Part shown: positions 19,851 to 28,751 of the stretch, one piece after another
Numbering within the stretch: position 1 is the first letter of the stretch
Layout: every line of letters begins with the position of its first letter
Assembly (NCBI GenBank): GCA_002291465.1
Contig: CP021238.1
Span: 682,001 to 746,000, forward strand
Length of the DNA stretch: 64,000 bases
Direction: 5' to 3'
DNA from: Mycobacterium lepraemurium
GTDB taxonomy: Bacteria > Actinomycetota > Actinomycetes > Mycobacteriales > Mycobacteriaceae
Program-made: the position numbers and the translations under genes
The notes under the pieces: generated by a model
Databases searched by the model: none
Seen by the model: only the letters and a program-made list of their open reading frames with translations
Told to the model about the DNA's origin: nothing

Positions 19851-21271
19851 AGCGTGTCATTCTGTGGCCCCAGTGCACGATACGTCCAGCCTTTGCGGGG
19901 CTCGGCGATGTCGACCATGTGCTTCAGCGCCGCGCCGATGGTCGGGGCCCGCAGCGCCCGCATCCCGCTGGGCACGATCTCGCGCCGCGGGTCGTCGCCG
20001 TCCGGAATCAGCGCGATGGAAAACCCCTGCCGGGCGGCCTCGCTCAGCCGCCGCGCCATGCCGCTGACCCGCCGCAGGTCCCCGGCCAGCCCCACCTCGC
20101 CGATCATCACCGCCGTCGTCGGCAGCGGCAGCTCGGACAGCGCCGACGCCAGCGCGATCGCGACGGCCAGATCCGACGACGGGTCGGTCAGCCGCATGCC
20201 GCCGACCGTGGACAGGTAGATGTCGTTGACCGCGACCGGCAGTTTTCCGTGCTTTTCCAGCACCGCGGTGATCATCGCGGCCCGGGAGTGGTCGATGCCG
20301 CTGACCGCGCGGCGCGGGGAGCCGACCGACGGGCTGGCCAGCAGCGCCTGCACCTCGCCGATCAGCGGCCGTTTGCCGTCCAGCGTCACCGTGATCGCGG
20401 TCCCCGGCACCGGGGCCGAGCGCTGATCTAGAAACAGGTTGGACGGGTCGGTGACGCCGGCGATCCCGTTGTCGTGCAACAGAAAACACCCGACCTCGTC
20501 GGCGGCGCCGAACCGGTTCTTGATGCCGCGAACCATCCGCAGCGAGCCGTTGCGGTCGCCCTCGAAGTGCAGCACGACGTCGACCAGATGCTCGAGCGAC
20601 CGCGGCCCGGCGATGGCGCCGTCCTTGGTGACGTGCCCGACCAGGATCAGCGCCAACCCGTTGGCCTTGGCTGCGGCGGTAAGCGCCGCCGTCACCGCCC
20701 GCACCTGCGTGACCCCGCCGGCGACGCCGTCGGCCTCGGTGGTGGACATGGTCTGCACCGAATCCACGATCACCAGCGCTGGCTTGACCGTGGCGATGTG
20801 CTCGAGCACCGTGTGCAGGTCGGATTCGGCGGCCAGATACACCTGATCCCCGCCGCAGCCGATGCGGTCGGCCCGCAGCCGGATCTGGCCGGCCGACTCC
20901 TCACCGGAGATGTACAGCGCTCGCCGACCGGACTGCGCCCAGCGGTGCGCGACCTCGAGCAGCAGCGTCGACTTGCCCACACCCGGATCGCCGGCCATCA
21001 GCGTGACCGAACCGGGAACCACGCCGCCGCCGAGCACTCGGTCGAGCTCGTCCACACCGGTCGAGCGGTGCCGGCTGGCGTCGGGCTTGATGGAGGCGAT
21101 CGGCACGGCCTGCGACGCGGCCGTTAGGCGCGGGCGGCGGCCGGCCACCGCGCTGAGCGCGGGTACCTCGTCGACGGTGCCCCAGGTGCCGCATTCCAGG
21201 CAGCGGCCGACCCACTTCGCCGTCACGTGCCGGCATTCCGAGCAGCGGTATTGGGAGCGTGCGGTTGCCAC
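19847..21271 (-). CDS. radA: RadA, DNA repair ATPase
   Basis: A RecA-like helicase that helps process recombination intermediates. The 474-residue product has an N-terminal four-cysteine zinc finger (YRCSEC and [10 protein letters not shown]), Walker A GDPGVGKS at about residues 94-101, the RadA-specific KNRFG motif ([11 protein letters not shown]) and a C-terminal Lon-like domain. It is transcribed with disA as in many bacteria and overlaps it by four bases. Intact, unlike disA. Confidence 0.94.
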   Translation of the reverse strand: MATARSQYRCSECRHVTAKWVGRCLECGTWGTVDEVPALSAVAGRRPRLTAASQAVPIASIKPDASRHRSTGVDELDRVLGGGVVPGSVTLMAGDPGVGKSTLLLEVAHRWAQSGRRALYISGEESAGQIRLRADRIGCGGDQVYLAAESDLHTVLEHIATVKPALVIVDSVQTMSTTEADGVAGGVTQVRAVTAALTAAAKANGLALILVGHVTKDGAIAGPRSLEHLVDVVLHFEGDRNGSLRMVRGIKNRFGAADEVGCFLLHDNGIAGVTDPSNLFLDQRSAPVPGTAITVTLDGKRPLIGEVQALLASPSVGSPRRAVSGIDHSRAAMITAVLEKHGKLPVAVNDIYLSTVGGMRLTDPSSDLAVAIALASALSELPLPTTAVMIGEVGLAGDLRRVSGMARRLSEAARQGFSIALIPDGDDPRREIVPSGMRALRAPTIGAALKHMVDIAEPRKGWTYRALGPQNDTL

Positions 21272-21320
21272 GTGATGACGGTAGCGAGCGGCTACGACAA
21301 GACCGCGCCGCGACAGGCGG

Positions 21321-21888
21321 TCAGCCGGCGTGATCGGGCTGCGGCGCCACCCCGGCCGAGATCGGGACCAGCACGCTCGCCTGCCCGGCCTTCTCGAAAG
21401 AGAAGGTGAAGTTATAGGTCAGGCCGTTGGTGATCGGCTTGGCCAGCGTGACCGTCGCCTTGGCCGCGGTGTTGGAGCCGATCGGGCCGGGCGCCACCTT
21501 CTGGCCCTCCGGCGTGCCGATGAACAGCATCCCGCCGGCCGGCCAGCCGGGTGTCGCCGCTCAGCGTCACCGTGCCGATGTCGGTGGTGATGCCCACCAG
21601 CTTGTCCGGGGTGTTCGGCGACTGGTTGACGGCCACCGCCACCAGGTCCACCGCCCGGCCCGGCTGCAGGAAGTCGCCGGTCTGCACGGCCTGGATCCGG
21701 ATGTCGCGCAACGCCACGTTGTTGAAGGTGACCTTGTTGCGGTTGATGGCGGGTTCCTGCACCGCCATCTGCGAGACCTGACCGGCCCCGCAACCGCTGA
21801 GCAGGACGGCCAGCCCGGCCACCGCCCCGGCGAGGGCGACCCGGACAGCGCGCGCGGGAAGGCCGAGGCGGATCTTGAAGCGGTTCAC
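21321..21888 (-). pseudogene. lpqE: lpqE, lipoprotein, frameshifted
   Basis: LpqE is a secreted lipoprotein related to copper-binding PCuAC-like domains. From the GTG at 21888 the frame reads a signal peptide with lipobox LLSGCGAG and a well-conserved domain (NKVTFNNVALRDIRIQAVQT). It then shifts near 21540. The end, MLFIGTPEGQKVAPGPIGS to [17 protein letters not shown], is in another frame. Dropping one G from CTGGCCGGCCGGCGGG gives LPAGGMLF, matching M. tuberculosis LPASGMLF, so this is a single-base insertion. The C-terminal third would be lost. Confidence 0.8.
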
Positions 21889-22134
21889 TCTCTCGAGCCT
21901 CCTGCTGAGCCGTGCGACTGAATGCAACTATGCACAGTAGTAGGAACGTCTTCGGTGCGGTAGCGCGGGGCGCCAGACCAGCGCGGGAGCGCTCGCACAG
22001 GCCGCTTCCGGGGCCGACGGCGGGCATTGGTAATGTGCTGCACTGCACGACTTGCTCCTCATGTCAACCTCTAATCTGCGCGTGTTGTGCCCCTGACCTG
22101 CATCGTTGCTTCGCGCGTGGTTAGGCGGACGTGT

Positions 22135-22140
22135 TAGGAT
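22135..22140 (+). promoter_or_regulatory. -10 element of the carD promoter
   Basis: TAGGAT at 22135-22140 predicts transcription from about 22147. A GAAAGGGG ribosome-binding site follows at about 22149-22156, before the ATG at 22167. The rest of the gap from 21889 shows no supported gene. Confidence 0.45.
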
Positions 22141-22142
22141 GA

Positions 22143-22655
<513 letters not shown>

Positions 22656-22671
22656 AGGTCCTGACACTTCA

Positions 22672-23379
22672 TTGGTCCCGGAGACGGGGTTGGCCCCGGA
22701 GACGGGCAGCTCAGGCACCGTAGCCGCCGTCGTCCCGGCCGCCGGGTCGGGGGAGCGACTGGCAGCGGGAATTCCCAAGGCATTCTGCGAGATCGACGGC
22801 GCCAGCATGCTGTCCCGCGCCGTCGCCGGTCTGCTGGACTCCAAGGTGGTCGACCACGTGGTGGTGGCGGTGCCGGCCGACCGCGTCGACGAGGCCAAAC
22901 GACTGCTGGCCGGGCAGGCCACCGTCGTCGCCGGCGGAGCCGACCGCACCGCATCGGTGCGCCTGGCCCTGGCCGAAGTCCCCGGTGACCCCGCGTTCGT
23001 GCTGGTGCACGACGCCGCCCGCGCCCTGACGCCGCCGGCGCTGATCGCCCGGGTGGTGCAGTCGCTGCGCGACGGTCACCGCGCCGTGGTGCCGGCGTTG
23101 CGGCTGCACGACACCGTCAAGGCCGTGGACGCCAACGGGGTGGTGCTCGGCACGCCGGAGCGCGACGGGCTGCGGGCAGTGCAGACACCGCAGGGTTTCG
23201 CCACCGACCTGCTGCTGCGCGCCTACGCCGCCGGGGCCGGCACGGCGGGCTTCACCGACGACGCGTCGCTGGTCGAGCACGTCGGCGGCCAGGTCCAGGT
23301 CGTCGACGGCGACCCGCTGGCCTTCAAGATCACCACCCAGCTCGATCTGCTGCTGGCCGAGACCATCGTGCGCCGGTGA
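22672..23379 (+). CDS. ispD: IspD, 4-diphosphocytidyl-2-C-methyl-D-erythritol synthase
   Basis: Third step of the MEP isoprenoid pathway, joining CTP and methylerythritol phosphate. The CTP loop reads [19 protein letters not shown], and later motifs [18 protein letters not shown] and [11 protein letters not shown] are all present. The start is uncertain: TTG at 22672 gives 235 residues and TTG at 22690 gives 229. Both lie in a near-perfect 18-base tandem repeat encoding [12 protein letters not shown] that is not part of the enzyme core. The stop overlaps the ispF GTG. Confidence 0.92.
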   Translation: MVPETGLAPETGSSGTVAAVVPAAGSGERLAAGIPKAFCEIDGASMLSRAVAGLLDSKVVDHVVVAVPADRVDEAKRLLAGQATVVAGGADRTASVRLALAEVPGDPAFVLVHDAARALTPPALIARVVQSLRDGHRAVVPALRLHDTVKAVDANGVVLGTPERDGLRAVQTPQGFATDLLLRAYAAGAGTAGFTDDASLVEHVGGQVQVVDGDPLAFKITTQLDLLLAETIVRR

Positions 23380-23855
23380 ACACCACCCCGCGGATCGGCC
23401 TGGGCGTCGACGTTCACCCGATCCAGCCCGGGCGGCCGTGCCGGTTGCTGGGCCTGCTTTTTGACGACGCCGACGGCTGCGCCGGCCACTCCGACGGCGA
23501 CGTGGGCGCGCACGCGCTGTGCGACGCCGTGTTGTCGGCGGCGGGACTGGGCGACGTGGGTGCGGTGTTCGGCGTCGACGATCCGCGCTGGGCGGGTGTC
23601 AGCGGCGCCGACATGCTGCGGCACGTCGCCGATCTGACGGCGCGCCACGGCTTTCGGGTGGGCAACGCCGCCGTCCAGGTAATCGGGAACCGGCCCAAGG
23701 TCGGGCCGCGCCTCGCCGAGGCGCAGGGGGTGCTGTCGGAGCTGCTGGGGGCGCCGGTGTCGGTGGCGGCGACGACGACCGACGGGCTCGGGCTGACCGG
23801 GCGCGGTGAGGGCCTGGCCGCCATCGCCACCGCGCTGGTGGTCCCCACCGGCTGA
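23376..23855 (+). CDS. ispF: IspF, 2-C-methyl-D-erythritol 2,4-cyclodiphosphate synthase
   Basis: Cyclises the IspE product and releases CMP in the MEP pathway. The 159-residue product has the metal-binding DVH motif ([12 protein letters not shown]), [15 protein letters not shown] with the third ligand His, and the CTP-binding [14 protein letters not shown] loop. Length is the same as in other actinobacteria. The GTG start overlaps the ispD TGA, giving coupled translation. Confidence 0.96.
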   Translation: MNTTPRIGLGVDVHPIQPGRPCRLLGLLFDDADGCAGHSDGDVGAHALCDAVLSAAGLGDVGAVFGVDDPRWAGVSGADMLRHVADLTARHGFRVGNAAVQVIGNRPKVGPRLAEAQGVLSELLGAPVSVAATTTDGLGLTGRGEGLAAIATALVVPTG

Positions 23856-23889
23856 GCCCGCGCGGCGCGGACGCCGCGGAACCACCCGG

Positions 23890-23907
23890 TAAGCTGGCAC
23901 GTCGTGA
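23890..23907 (+). promoter_or_regulatory. 18-bp promoter and start motif of cysS, identical to that of lysS
   Basis: TAAGCTGGCACGTCGTGA covers a TANNNT hexamer (23890-23895), an 8-base gap and the GTG start of cysS. It matches 5605-5622 base for base. Confidence 0.5.
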
Positions 23908-25310
23908 CCGATCGCCCCCGCTTGCGGCTACACGACACGGCAGCCGGTGCTGTGCGTGATTTCGTGCCGCTGCGCGACGGCCACGTCTCCATCTACCTCT
24001 GCGGCGCCACCGTGCAGGGCCTGCCGCACATCGGCCACGTCCGCAGCGGGGTGGCCTTCGACATCCTGCACCGCTGGCTGATCGCGCTGGGCTACGACGT
24101 CGCCTTCATCCGCAACGTCACCGACATCGACGACAAGATCCTCAACAAGGCCGCCGCGGCGGGCCGGCCGTGGTGGGAGTGGGCGGCCACCTACGAACGC
24201 GCGTTCAGCGCCGCCTACGACGCCCTGGACGTGTTGCCGCCGTCGGCCGAGCCGCGCGCCACCGGGCACATCACCCAGATGGTCGAATTGATCGAGCGGC
24301 TGATCGAAAAGGGCCACGCCTACACCGGCGACGGCGACGTCTACTTCGACGTGCTGAGCTACCCCGAGTACGGGCAGCTGTCCGGGCACAGGATCGACGA
24401 CGTCCACCAGGGCGAGGGCGTGGCCAGCGGCAAGCGCGACCAACGCGACTTCACGCTGTGGAAGGGCGCCAAGCCCGGCGAGCCGTCCTGGCCCACGCCG
24501 TGGGGCCGCGGGCGCCCCGGCTGGCACACCGAATGCGTGGCCATGGCCCACGAGTACCTCGGCCCCGAATTCGACATCCATTGTGGAGGAATGGATTTGG
24601 TGTTCCCTCACCACGAGAACGAGATTGCCCAGAGCCGTGCGGCCGGGGACGGGTTCGCCCGCTACTGGCTGCACAACGGCTGGGTGACCATGGGCGGGGA
24701 GAAGATGAGCAAGTCGCTGGGCAACGTGCTGGCCATCCCGGCGATGCTGCAGCGGGTGCGGCCCGCCGAGCTGCGCTACTACCTGGGCAGCGCGCACTAC
24801 CGGTCGATGCTGGAGTTCTCCGACACCGCACTGCAGGACGCCGTGAAAGCCTATGTGGGAGTTGAGGAATTCCTGCACCGGGTGCGGGTGCGGGTCGGCG
24901 GGGTGGAGACGGGCGAGCCCACCCCGCGGTTCGCCGACGCGCTGAACGATGACCTGGCGGTGCCGGCCGCGCTGGCCGAGGTGCACCAGGCCCGCGCCGA
25001 AGGCAACCGCGCCCTGGACAGCGGCGATCACGAGGGCGCGCTGCGGCAGGCCCGCTCCATCCGCGCGATGATGGGCATCCTGGGCTGCGACCCGCTGCAC
25101 GAACGCTGGGAGACCCGCGACGAGACGTCGGCGGCCCTGGCCGCCGTCGATGTGTTGGTGCGCGCGGAGCTGCAGAATCGGGAGAAGGCGCGCGAGCAGC
25201 GCAACTGGGTGCTCGCCGACGAGATCCGAAACCGGCTCAAGCAGGCCGGCATCGAGGTCACCGACACCGCCGACGGGCCGCAGTGGACGTTGGGCGGAGA
25301 CGGCAATTAG
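23904..25310 (+). CDS. cysS: CysS, cysteinyl-tRNA synthetase
   Basis: Charges tRNA-Cys. The 468-residue class I enzyme has the zinc Cys and signature in [19 protein letters not shown], the other zinc ligands in [17 protein letters not shown], and the KMSKSLGN loop. Length matches mycobacterial CysS1. It directly abuts the methyltransferase ATG with no gap, suggesting one transcript. Intact. Confidence 0.97.
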   Translation: MTDRPRLRLHDTAAGAVRDFVPLRDGHVSIYLCGATVQGLPHIGHVRSGVAFDILHRWLIALGYDVAFIRNVTDIDDKILNKAAAAGRPWWEWAATYERAFSAAYDALDVLPPSAEPRATGHITQMVELIERLIEKGHAYTGDGDVYFDVLSYPEYGQLSGHRIDDVHQGEGVASGKRDQRDFTLWKGAKPGEPSWPTPWGRGRPGWHTECVAMAHEYLGPEFDIHCGGMDLVFPHHENEIAQSRAAGDGFARYWLHNGWVTMGGEKMSKSLGNVLAIPAMLQRVRPAELRYYLGSAHYRSMLEFSDTALQDAVKAYVGVEEFLHRVRVRVGGVETGEPTPRFADALNDDLAVPAALAEVHQARAEGNRALDSGDHEGALRQARSIRAMMGILGCDPLHERWETRDETSAALAAVDVLVRAELQNREKAREQRNWVLADEIRNRLKQAGIEVTDTADGPQWTLGGDGN

Positions 25311-26240
25311 ATGGCGGGCAACTCGCGGCGCCGAGGCGCGGTACGCAAAGCCGGCACCAAGAAGGGCCCGACCGTGGGTTCGGGGGGCCAGCGCCGCCGC
25401 GGGCTGGAGGGCCGCGGTCCCACGCCGCCGGCGCACCTGCGGCCCAACCACCCCGCCGCCAAGCGCGCCCAGTCGCCGCCCCGCCGCCCCGCTAAGCGCA
25501 CCGAGGAGACCGAGACGGTGCTGGGCCGCAACCCGGTGCTGGAATGCCTGCGCGCCGGCGTGCCGGCGACCGCGCTGTATGTGGCGCTGGGCACCGAGGC
25601 CGACGAACGGCTCACCGAATCCGTCTCCCGCGCAGCCGATTCGGGCATCTCGATCCTCGAGGTGCCGCGCGCCGACCTGGACCGGATGACCGGCAACCAC
25701 CTGCATCAGGGCATCGCGTTGCAGGTGCCGCCGTATAACTACGCCCACCCCGACGACCTGCTCGAGGCCGCGGCCGGTTCGCCGCCGGCACTGCTGGTCG
25801 CGCTGGACAACATCTCCGACCCGCGCAACCTGGGCGCCATCGTCCGTTCGGTCGCCGCGTTCGGCGGCCACGGTGTGCTGATCCCGCAGCGGCGATCGGC
25901 GTCGGTGACGGCGGTGGCCTGGCGCACCAGCGCCGGGGCCGCCGCCCGCATCCCGGTCGCGCGGGCCACCAATCTCACCCGCACACTGCAGGATTGGGCC
26001 GACCGCGGGCTGCGGGTGATCGGGCTGGACGCCGACGGGCACACCACGCTCGACGACCTGGACGGCAGCGACCCGCTGGTGGTCGTCGTTGGCTCGGAAG
26101 GCAAGGGGCTGTCCCGGCTGGTGCGGCAGAACTGTGACGAGGTGGTGTCCATCCCGATGGCCGGCAGCGCCGAATCGCTGAACGCCTCGGTGGCCGCGGG
26201 GGTGGTGCTGGCCGAGATCTCCCGGCAGCGCAGGGGTTGA
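25311..26240 (+). CDS. SpoU-family 23S rRNA ribose methyltransferase (RlmB-like)
   Basis: A 309-residue S-adenosylmethionine-dependent 2'-O-methyltransferase of the TrmH/SpoU class. The first 70 residues are a basic, Pro/Arg/Lys-rich extension likely to bind RNA. An RNA-substrate-binding domain follows ([15 protein letters not shown]). The knotted catalytic domain has the three SpoU motifs: [27 protein letters not shown] and [18 protein letters not shown]. The closest characterised family is RlmB, which methylates G2251 of 23S rRNA; the exact target here is inferred. In M. tuberculosis this is Rv3579c. Confidence 0.92.
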   Translation: MAGNSRRRGAVRKAGTKKGPTVGSGGQRRRGLEGRGPTPPAHLRPNHPAAKRAQSPPRRPAKRTEETETVLGRNPVLECLRAGVPATALYVALGTEADERLTESVSRAADSGISILEVPRADLDRMTGNHLHQGIALQVPPYNYAHPDDLLEAAAGSPPALLVALDNISDPRNLGAIVRSVAAFGGHGVLIPQRRSASVTAVAWRTSAGAAARIPVARATNLTRTLQDWADRGLRVIGLDADGHTTLDDLDGSDPLVVVVGSEGKGLSRLVRQNCDEVVSIPMAGSAESLNASVAAGVVLAEISRQRRG

Positions 26241-26249
26241 GTTCTCTGG

Positions 26250-26308
26250 GCGAGCAGACGCAAAAGCCCCCGCCACGCCGACGATTCGGGGGCTTTGCGT
26301 CTGCTCGC
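26250..26308. terminator. Very long hairpin, probable bidirectional terminator
   Basis: The left arm 26250-26272 and right arm 26287-26308 pair over 22 bp with a single unpaired A (AAAA against TTT), around a 14-base loop. The stem begins GCGAGCAGACGC and ends in GCCCCCG. It starts ten bases after the methyltransferase stop. It is much longer than a normal terminator and may be a dispersed palindromic element. Confidence 0.7.
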
Positions 26309-26316
26309 GGTGGGCG

Positions 26317-27236
26317 GTGGCGGCGGCGGTGGTGGCGCTGCTAATGGCGGTGCTGCTGTCGGCGGCGCCGGCGCATGGGCAGCCGGCGACCTTTGATCTG
26401 CAGGCCCATCGCGGCGGCTGCGGCGAGACGACGGAGGAGTCGCTGCGCGCCTTCGCCAAGGCGATCCAAACCGGCGTCAGCACACTGGAACTCGACATCG
26501 TCGTGACCCGCGACGGCCAACCGCTGGTATGGCACGACCCGACGATCCAGGCCGACAAATGCAGCGACACCGGCCCGGCGTTCCCCGGTGACCCGAGCTA
26601 CCCCTATGTCGGCAAGCTGGTGCACCAGCTCACCGTCGTGCAGACCCACACCCTGGACTGCGGGCACCGGCTGAAAGAGTTCCCTGACGCGGAAGTGGTG
26701 CGCGGCAACAAGATCGCGAACCTGCCGGAGGTCTTCGCGGTGGCCGACTCGCACCGCGCCGACGCGATCCGCTACAACATCGAAACCAAGGTGGAGCCCG
26801 ACGACACCGGTGCGTCGGTGCAGCCGCAGGAATTCGTCGACGTGATCCTGGCCGCGGTCAGGTCGGCGGACAAGGTCGCGCGGGTGGAGATCCAGAGCTT
26901 CGACTGGCGCACCCTGCCGCTGGTACGGCGGGCCGAGCCGTCCATCCCGCTGGTGGCCTGTACGACGAGCGGGCCGCCGGTGACCCGGTGCTCGGGGCGC
27001 GGGTGGCCGGTGCCGACATCGTCTCCCCGGACTACCGGCTGGTCACCGGCAAACCGTACGGCGATCGCGCGCATGCGTTGGGGCTCAAAGTCATTCCGTG
27101 GACCGTCGACGACGCCGAGAACATGCGGCGCCAGATCGACTACGGTGGCGACGGGCTCATAACCGACTTCCCGACGTTGGCGCGCGGGGTGCTGGCCGAA
27201 CTCGGCATGCCGCTGCCGCAGGCCGTGCCGGGGTGA
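26317..27236 (+). pseudogene. Secreted glycerophosphodiester phosphodiesterase, frameshifted
   Basis: A GDPD-family gene. The GTG at 26317 begins a signal peptide (VVALLMAVLLSAAPAHG), then the catalytic HRGG...E motif (FDLQAHRGGCGETTEES), LELDIVVTRDGQPLVWHD and YNIETKVEPDD. The frame breaks near 26960 after PSIPLVA. The end (VAGADIVSPDYRLVTG, then IPWTVDDAENMRRQIDYG) runs on in another frame to 27236. Restoring one C (GCCCTGTACGACGAG) rejoins the two. The last 90 or so residues, including the conserved W-T-V-D segment of the barrel, would be lost. Confidence 0.8.
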
Positions 27237-27237
27237 T

Positions 27238-28573
27238 CGACGCCGCGGGCGCGGGCCGCGCGCCACATAATGCTCGGCCGCAACAGCCCGGGTCGCGGGG
27301 TCGACGAGCGAGGTGACCCTGATGAACTGGTTCAGCGCGACCGTGTCGCTCTCGGCCGCGGTGAGCACCCGATCGACGTACTTGTTGAACGCCCGGGCGA
27401 TCAGCGGCGGGGTGCCCTCGATTTCGGGCAGGGCGAGGTCGGGGTTGGTGGACAGCTGCCAGGCCTGCCGGATCGGCGCCGCCGCGGCGCGGAAGAAGCG
27501 GCGCGCCAGATCCGTTGTGCCGCTTGATAAGCAGTCGCGCAGCGCCAGTTCCTCCGACGCGGCCACCGACATGCCCTGGCCGTAGATCGGGTTGAAGCTG
27601 CAGATCGCGTCGCCGGTGACCAGCAGGCCGTTCGGGAAACGCCGCAGCTTGTCGTAGCAGCGCCAGCGGCTGCACGGCATCCGGTGCCGCACCGGCTCCC
27701 CGACGGGTTCGGCGCCGCGCACCGCGGCGAGCAGGTGGGCAGGTGCGCAGTCGGCGATGAAATCGCACAGGGTGGCGAGGTCCAGCGTCGCGGGCTCCTC
27801 GCCGCCGACCCCCATCACGGTGAGCAGCCAGGTGTCGTGCTCGCAGTGCAGCAGCCCGCAACCACGCGACCTGCCCGGCACGATCCCGATCAGCAAGCCG
27901 AGTTCGCGCGGCGCCTCGCCCGTCATGCGCAACGCCTGGCTGGCGTAGGTGAGCTGTACGGTGACGCGGTCCTCGCGCGGGCGGTCATACCCCAGGCCGT
28001 CCAGCCAGGCGGGCGTGTGGGCGGCGCGCCCGGTGGCGTCGACCACCAAATCGGCGGGCACCGCGGTGGTTTCGCCGGTCCGGCCGTCGGCCACCCACGC
28101 CCCCACCACGCGCCGGCGGTCGGCGGTCGAGACGAGACGCTGACGCAGTGCTCGTCGCGCAGGGTGACGTTGGGAATGCCGCGCAGCCGCCCGCGGACGT
28201 GGTCCTCGAGGGACGGCCGGGTCGCGCTGTAGGCGGTCAGCCCGGGGGCGGCGCCGCTGCGCGTCATCAGATGTCCGCCGATGTTGTAGTAGAGCTGCGA
28301 GAGGTCCTGGCCGTCGAAGTACTGGGCGCCGTCGCGGACCATCTGGTCGAGAACACCCGGGAACAACTCCTCGATCGCCTGGGCGCCGCGGCACAACAGG
28401 GCGTGCAGATACCGGCCCTGCGGCACACCCCGCCGAGCGCCGTGGGCGTCTAGCAGCGGGTCGCGCTCCACCACGGTGACCCGGTCGAAGAAGTCGGCCA
28501 GCGAACGCGCGGCCAGTAAACCGCCCATGCTCGCCCCCAGCACCGCCGCGTGCTCACCCACCTTGGTCGTCAT
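27238..28573 (-). pseudogene. FAD-dependent oxidoreductase, frameshifted by a 5-bp duplication
   Basis: A PHBH-fold FAD enzyme of the geranylgeranyl reductase or halogenase-like group. From the ATG at 28573 it reads GASMGGLLAARSLADFFDRV, a dinucleotide-binding loop, up to EHCVSVSSRPP, where the frame shifts. The rest, RRRVVGAWVADGRTG through VVDATGRAAHTPAWL and LVTGDAICSFNPIYGQGMS, is in another frame. An exact GAGAC duplication (28129-28138) is responsible: removing one copy restores EHCVSVSTADRRRVVG. The 3' end is unclear and may also be altered. Confidence 0.78.
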
Positions 28574-28591
28574 GTCGCCGCCTTTCCGAGC

Positions 28592-28603
28592 TGTTAGCTG
28601 ACA
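28592..28603. promoter_or_regulatory. Imperfect palindrome upstream of the FAD oxidoreductase
   Basis: TGTTAGCTGACA matches its reverse complement at 10 of 12 bases and lies 19 bases before the start of the oxidoreductase. It could be an operator. The remainder of the gap to 28739 shows no gene. Confidence 0.2.
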
Positions 28604-28739
28604 AAAACAATGCTCACGGGCACCGGCGGGCGCCGATAGTGTAGTTGGGTACTCCACCTCGGGTGGCCGCGCCGCCGCCGGTCCCGCGGCCGCGCGACCG
28701 AAGGCGGGCAATCCCGCCCGCGCGGCGCCTCCGCGCGGC

Positions 28740-28745
28740 TATGCT
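28740..28745 (+). promoter_or_regulatory. -10 element before the LuxR-type pseudogene
   Basis: TATGCT lies six bases before the GTG at 28752, a leaderless-type arrangement. The promoter is intact although the gene is not. Confidence 0.5.
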
Positions 28746-28751
28746 CGCCGC

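Noticed and set aside
21912-22124. A 70-codon open frame before carD
   Set aside because: It lies in the carD promoter region, has no ribosome-binding site and resembles no family.
23928-26570. An 880-codon open frame on the minus strand opposite cysS and the methyltransferase gene
   Set aside because: It spans two well-supported genes on the other strand, and its sequence is low-complexity with no motif.
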